Shown here: positions 52,824-56,633 of the stretch, piece after piece
How the letters are laid out: each line of letters opens with the position of its first letter
Position numbering within the stretch: the first letter of the stretch is position 1
Source of the DNA: Nitriliruptorales bacterium
GTDB lineage: Bacteria; Actinomycetota; Nitriliruptoria; Nitriliruptorales; Nitriliruptoraceae
Direction: 5' to 3'
NCBI GenBank assembly: GCA_024637135.1
Contig: JAGXFT010000078.1
Location: 1 to 56,633 of the forward strand
Length of the DNA: 56,633 bases
Notes under the pieces: generated by a model
The model's input: only the letters and a program-made list of their open reading frames with translations
Told to the model about the DNA's origin: nothing
The model's database searches: none
Position numbers and translations under genes: made by a program

Positions 52824-53246
52824 ATGGCAGCGTCAGCCCGCCCAGTCGTGCGTCGAGGGGTGGTGGTGGCCGTCGCAGCGGTCCTGCTGGCCGGCTGCGG
52901 CGATCTCGAGTCGCGGACGCGCGAGGCCGCCAGCGACGTGCGCTCACAGGCGGAGGGCCGCGTCGACGAGGCCATGCAGGAGCGGCTCGACGACGCCCGC
53001 GAGCGCTTCGGCGGTGCGGTCGACGCCGACCGCGTGTGCGGCCTGGTGGCCGACGACCGCCTGACCGGCCCCGAGCGCGACCGGCTGGTCGTCGCCGTGG
53101 AGTTGGGGCAGACCTTGGGGCTGCCGTCGGAGTTGCTCACCGCCGGCCGAGCCGTGCTGTCGGCCACCGACGATGAGGCCGGTCAGGTGGGTGCCCTCCG
53201 GGACGCCTGCGCGGACCTGGGCGCCGACGCCGCCACGGACGGCTGA
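52824..53246 (+). CDS. small lipoprotein, unknown function
   Basis: A 140-residue lipoprotein with signal peptide and lipobox LLAGC. The mature part is charged and helical (LESRTREAASDVRSQAEGRV, probably a coiled coil) with a C-terminal DACADLG segment. No family is recognised. GAGGTG 4-5 bases upstream supports the ATG. The stop overlaps the next start by one base, so it is the first gene of a three-gene operon. Confidence 0.7.
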   Translation: MAASARPVVRRGVVVAVAAVLLAGCGDLESRTREAASDVRSQAEGRVDEAMQERLDDARERFGGAVDADRVCGLVADDRLTGPERDRLVVAVELGQTLGLPSELLTAGRAVLSATDDEAGQVGALRDACADLGADAATDG

Positions 53247-54034
53247 TGCCGGTCTTCGTCACGGCCGCGGACCACGGGATCGGTCCGGCACTGGTGGCCG
53301 CCCTGCGTGCCGACGGGGCCGAGGTGCGTGCGTTCGCGCGTGGATCGGGTGACGTCGGCGCCCTGAAGGCCGCGGGCGCCTTCGTCGCCGTGGGTGACCT
53401 GGACGACGAAGGCCACCTGGACGCGGCGATGACCGACGCCCACACGGTCGTGGTGCCGACGGACACGTGGTCGGCAGACCCGGGCGACCTGGACGTGGAG
53501 GTGGCCACGATCGCGCGCGCTGCCCGCCTGGCCGCCGTGCAGCGCATCGTGCTGGTGTCGTTGTGCGGCGCCGACCCGGAGGCCGACGTCGCGTTGCTGG
53601 CCGCCTTCGGCCGGGCCGAGGCGGCGGTGGCCGACGCGGGGATGCAGGCCCTGGTGGTGAGGACCGACGGCATCGTCGAGCACGGGTTCGTCGACGTGGT
53701 CTCCGGCCTGTCCGGGTGCGACGACGAGGTGCTGGCGCCGGTGGCTGCCGACCGGCTGGTCGCCGGCTTGGTCGCGCTCGACGCCGCGCGCTCGACGCAG
53801 GACGGAGGGCGCGCGTTGTTCACGGCACTTGGCGAGCGCGCCACGGTGGCCGCGTGGCGTCGTCGCCTGGCCGGCCTGGACGGCACCACCGGCGACCGGA
53901 CCGGCGACCTCGTCGGGCGCCGGTGGCTGGTGCCCGAGCGGCGGGCGGACCTGCGGGCGATCCTGGCCGGTCGTGGCAGCCCGTCCATGGCCGGTGCAGA
54001 CCTGTGGTCGTTCGCGGACGGCTCGGCGACGTGA
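53246..54034 (+). CDS. NAD(P)-binding NmrA/SDR-like protein
   Basis: A 262-residue Rossmann-fold protein of the atypical SDR/NmrA type. The start MPVFVTAADHGIGPALVAAL is a degenerate dinucleotide-binding motif, followed by VRAFARGSGD, a strand ending DAHTVVVPTD, and RIVLVSLCGAD where an active-site Ser is expected; the YxxxK pair is missing, as in NmrA-like sensors. Substrate unknown. It is translationally coupled on both sides. Confidence 0.75.
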   Translation: MPVFVTAADHGIGPALVAALRADGAEVRAFARGSGDVGALKAAGAFVAVGDLDDEGHLDAAMTDAHTVVVPTDTWSADPGDLDVEVATIARAARLAAVQRIVLVSLCGADPEADVALLAAFGRAEAAVADAGMQALVVRTDGIVEHGFVDVVSGLSGCDDEVLAPVAADRLVAGLVALDAARSTQDGGRALFTALGERATVAAWRRRLAGLDGTTGDRTGDLVGRRWLVPERRADLRAILAGRGSPSMAGADLWSFADGSAT

Positions 54035-54696
54035 CCGCGACCGACGCCACGTGGGCGCTGTTCGACCTGGACGGCTGCCTCATCGACTCCTCGGAGGCGA
54101 TCCCGGCCTGCCTCAACGCCGCCCTGGTCGAACTCGACCTGCCGCCGTACGAACCCGCCGACCTGCAGTGGTGCATCGGGCCGCCCCTGGCCGGCTCGAT
54201 CGAACGCCTGGTGGCCATGGGGGGCCTGGAACCCACGCCGACCCGGGTGGCGACGGGCCTGGCGACGTACCGAGAGGTCTTCCCCGACCTGGCCGGGCGC
54301 CTGACGACCGTGATCGATGGAGTCGACGACCTGCTGGCGGCGCTGCCCCAGCGCCGGGCCGTCGTCACGTCCAAGCCCGCGGGTGCGGCCCGACCACTCG
54401 TCGACGCGATGGGGCTGGGGTGGGCGTTCGAGGTGGTGCACGGGCCCGGCCTGGACGTCGAGCACGAGCCGAAGGCGGTCACGCTCGGGCGGGCGCTGGA
54501 CGACCTCGGGATCGTCGACCCCGCGACCGCGGTGATGATCGGCGACCGCCACCACGACGTCGACGCCGGCCGCGAGCGCGGCACGGCCACCGTCGGGGTC
54601 ACGTGGGGCGCCGGTGACCGGGCCGAGTTGACCGCCGCCGGCGCCGACCACGTCGTGGACCATCCGGACGAGTTGCTGGCCCTGCTGACGGCCTGA
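54031..54696 (+). CDS. HAD family hydrolase, phosphoglycolate phosphatase-like
   Basis: A 221-residue HAD phosphatase of the Gph/PGM-like class. Motif I is FDLDGCLIDS with the two catalytic aspartates, motif II is VVTSKP, the lysine lies in EPKAVTLGRAL, and motif III is MIGDRHHDVDAGR. The α-helical cap after motif I fits phosphoglycolate phosphatase and relatives. The GTG start overlaps the previous stop (GTGA). It closes the operon; the gene to its right is convergent. Confidence 0.87.
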   Translation: MTATDATWALFDLDGCLIDSSEAIPACLNAALVELDLPPYEPADLQWCIGPPLAGSIERLVAMGGLEPTPTRVATGLATYREVFPDLAGRLTTVIDGVDDLLAALPQRRAVVTSKPAGAARPLVDAMGLGWAFEVVHGPGLDVEHEPKAVTLGRALDDLGIVDPATAVMIGDRHHDVDAGRERGTATVGVTWGAGDRAELTAAGADHVVDHPDELLALLTA

Positions 54697-54821
54697 CACC
54701 ACCCCCGACCTGGGTGAATCCGCCGCCGTTCGTCCCTCACACCATCGGGTCGAGGCCCTTCGGCCCGGGTGTGGGTCGGGTGGAAGGGCCCCGGTCGGCA
54801 CCGGCACGTGGTCGGGGCGGG

Positions 54822-55612
54822 TCAGCCGGCGCGCAGGACCAGGGTCTGGCCGGCGTGGCCGACCAGGCCGTCCACGTCGAACAGGTCGGCGCCGGAGCGC
54901 CCGATCCCGACCGGGCCGGCGTGGGTGGTCGCGCGTGAGGCGAACCAGGAGCCGACCGGTTCACGGAGGATGGTCAGTGTCAGGTCCGGGTTGATGCAGG
55001 TCACCTCGTCCGGGTGGGTGTTCCACGAGATCCCGTTGCCACAGTCGGCCAACGGGCCCAGGCGCTGGCGTGGCGAGGGTTCCTCGCCGTCCACGATGGC
55101 CACCGTGCGCATCCACAACGTGGTCGGGCCGCCGCTTCCGGCCCGGCTGGGCGGGTCGTCGCGCACCTCCAGCGAGTGGCTGAAGAACGTCAGCCCGCCC
55201 ATCCGGTCCCGGGCTATCGGGAGGGCGCCCGGTTCGGACCGGTCGAAGGCCGGCGCCGTGAAGGGTGTGCTGGGCGTGGCGAGGTCGACCGTGGCGAGGT
55301 GCAGTCCCGACGCCGTGGCACACACCCGGCCGGAGTCGTGGACGATCTCGGCCGCGCGGTCGTGGCCGTGCGGCCGCGGCATCGCAGCGCCACGGCGACG
55401 GTGAAGCCGGCCATGGGGATCGGTCGGACCAGCTCCACGGTCACACGCGCCAACGACTGGTCCGGGCCGACCTCGTCGAGTCGTTCCAGCGCCCGGACCA
55501 ACAGCGACGTCGGCGGACAACCGTGGCAGGCCTGCGGGTCCCACGGACCCCGGGCGAGCTCCGTGGGCCGGAACCGGATCCCGTCCTCGGTCATGGAGTA
55601 GGCGTCGGCCAT
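54822..55612 (-). pseudogene. acyl-CoA thioesterase-like gene with a frameshift
   Basis: Two adjacent frames together read as one hot-dog thioesterase-like protein. The first part runs from ATG 55612 (GAGGAGG 6 bases upstream) with ELARGPWDPQACHGCPPTSLL and LVRPIPMAGFTVAVALRCRGRTATT; the second continues in another frame with AAEIVHDSGRVCATASGLHLA to the stop at 54822. The join is at 55352-55360, where the minus strand reads ACCGCGCGG; removing one CG would restore the frame. It could be a real mutation or a sequencing error in a GC repeat. The GNAT gene ends 10 bases upstream on the same strand. Confidence 0.75.
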
Positions 55613-55622
55613 CGCGGCCTCC

Positions 55623-56216
55623 TCAGGCGTCGGTCGGCGCGTCGTCGTCCGCTGCCGGGTCTCCGCGGTTGAAGCCCCACACCAGCGTGGCGTCGAGGGC
55701 GACCCCGTCCGGGCCGGGGCCCCGCAGGTTGCCCTCCAACGTGAATCCCGCCTTCTGGGCGACGCGGGCGCTGGCGCGGTTGCGGCCGTCGCACAGCCAC
55801 ACGAACCGATCCCAGCACCACTCGTCCGACAGGCCCCAGCGCACCAACCCCCGCAGCACGCGGGTGCCGATCCCGGTCCCGGCACGTTCCGCGGCGATCC
55901 ACATCCCGATCTCGGCCACGCGCGAGTCCAGCCCACCCCAGCGAGGGTGCAGGCCGGTCCCGCCGACCAGGGTGTCGCCGTCCCAGATCGACAGCACGAA
56001 GTCCTCGTGGGCGAGGTAGTGCCCCGCGAACAGGCGGGCGCGGGCTTCGGCGGCCTGGGCGGTGTCGTCGGGCGTGGCCCACGCCATCCACGGCGCCAGG
56101 TGGTCGTACGAGGCGACCGTGGTGGCGGCCATCACCGCGCCGTCACCGGGCTGCCACGCGCGCACGACCAGGTCGTCGATCGTGGTCGAGGTGGGCGCGA
56201 GGAAGTGGTCGTCCAT
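55623..56216 (-). CDS. GNAT family N-acetyltransferase, RimJ/RimL-like
   Basis: A 197-residue acetyltransferase. LVVRAWQPGDGAVM starts the GNAT fold, GGTGLHPRWGGLDSRVAEIGMWI and the acetyl-CoA loop AERAGTGIGTRVLRGLVRWG, then NRASARVAQKAGFTLEG, are characteristic of RimJ/RimL relatives that acetylate N-terminal amines or small molecules. Substrate unknown. It is first in a two-gene unit with the frameshifted thioesterase. Confidence 0.87.
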   Translation of the reverse strand: MDDHFLAPTSTTIDDLVVRAWQPGDGAVMAATTVASYDHLAPWMAWATPDDTAQAAEARARLFAGHYLAHEDFVLSIWDGDTLVGGTGLHPRWGGLDSRVAEIGMWIAAERAGTGIGTRVLRGLVRWGLSDEWCWDRFVWLCDGRNRASARVAQKAGFTLEGNLRGPGPDGVALDATLVWGFNRGDPAADDDAPTDA

Positions 56217-56321
56217 GGTTGCCTCCGGTGACCGGGGGCGATCACCCTATGCCGTGCCGTCACCCGTGGCAGCCGTCCCGGCCCACCGGCGCAGCGGGCC
56301 GTGCGGCCGGAGAGGTGGACC

Positions 56322-56633
56322 TCAGCCGACCGTGAGGACTGCCGACATGCCGGAGTGCAACTGGCAGAAGAAGTCGTACGTGCCCGGCGAGGACGGAGCC
56401 GTGATGGTCAGCGTCGCGCCTCGGGGCGCCTGTTCGTCGAACGCGCCGTCGGTGGCCGTGATGGTGTGCAACAGGCTGTCGTCGTTTCTGACCTCGATCT
56501 CGGCCCCGGCGTCCACGGTGGCGGGCACGTCGAAGGCGAAGTCGTCGATCGTGATGATCGGGGTGGCCGCGGGTGCCGCCTGGGGTTCCGAGGTCTCGAC
56601 CGCAACCGGTGTCGGGCTGGGCGTCGGTGACGG
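56322..56633 (-). CDS. cupredoxin-like copper protein, 5' end outside the window
   Basis: The visible 103 C-terminal residues form a plastocyanin/azurin-type domain: LLHTITATDG provides one histidine and FFCQLHSGM provides Cys, His and Met, the complete type-1 copper ligand set. A Pro/Thr/Ala linker upstream (PSPTPSPTPVAVE) suggests an exported, anchored protein whose signal peptide lies beyond the edge. It probably carries single electrons outside the cell. Confidence 0.85.
   Translation of the reverse strand, partial: PSPTPSPTPVAVETSEPQAAPAATPIITIDDFAFDVPATVDAGAEIEVRNDDSLLHTITATDGAFDEQAPRGATLTITAPSSPGTYDFFCQLHSGMSAVLTVG

Noticed and set aside
49571-53167. 1198-codon open frame antisense to ppc
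   Set aside because: It is a product of GC-rich codon structure opposite a complete PEP carboxylase and shows no domain.

Overview
The window is very GC-rich, densely packed actinobacterial chromosome. Gene content points to Actinomycetota: a RegX3/SenX3-type phosphate system, a GSII-type glutamine synthetase preceded by a GlnR-like site, a PIG-L deacetylase of the mycothiol Mca/MshB family, an Rv1086-like short-chain Z-prenyl diphosphate synthase, a TipA-like MerR regulator, PIN-PhoH, and DUF4235/DUF6027 proteins. It does not look like a classical Streptomyces or Mycobacterium locus; a deeper lineage (for example Nitriliruptoria/Euzebyales) is a guess. No rRNA, tRNA, CRISPR array or transposase gene was seen.

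Layout. 1-7.5 kb: a single-chain B12 acyl-CoA mutase of the MeaA/ethylmalonyl-CoA mutase type, a NYN-domain protein, arginine deiminase with an orphan ABC ATPase, a thiolase, DUF6027 and GreA. 7.7-16.6 kb: DUF4235, a NarL-type regulator, a multispanning membrane protein and a histidine kinase (probably one signalling unit), a Z-prenyl synthase, PIN-PhoH, ProRS and a DUF4230 protein. 16.9-26.5 kb: a beta-propeller lipoprotein, a TipA-like regulator with a textbook MerR-type promoter and an internal start, DUF2071, a DUF885 peptidase, a SixA-like phosphatase, a SirB1/transglutaminase-like protein, a crotonase and GlpX. 26.6-35.4 kb: a phosphate operon, pstS-pstC-pstA-pstB-phoU-phoU2-regX3-senX3-nth, behind a PHO-box-like repeat and a leader with a perfect 11-bp hairpin. 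35.5-39.3 kb: IspH, RNase D, the Mca/MshB-like deacetylase and a flavin reductase. 39.3-45.8 kb: acyl-CoA metabolism (methylmalonyl-CoA epimerase, thiolase, MeaB chaperone, MarR regulator, then a stand-alone acyl-CoA mutase large subunit) with glnII between. 45.8-47.1 kb: an AbiEi/DUF559-like gene bracketed by two 77-bp palindromic elements. 47.1-56.6 kb: small secreted proteins, LysR, PEP carboxylase followed by a 55-bp tandem repeat, a lipoprotein-SDR-HAD operon, a frameshifted thioesterase with a GNAT acetyltransferase, and a cupredoxin running off the right edge.

The genes fit together as central carbon handling (B12-dependent mutases, epimerase, MeaB, thiolases, PEP carboxylase, FBPase) plus phosphate and nitrogen control. 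The most unusual object is the pair of 77-bp elements (heptamer architecture 7-12-7-25-7-12-7) on either side of the AbiEi/DUF559-like gene. Other signals worth following are the two structured intergenic regions between convergent genes (23.4-23.6 kb and 36.5 kb), the tandem repeat after ppc, and the TipA-like start-within-gene arrangement.
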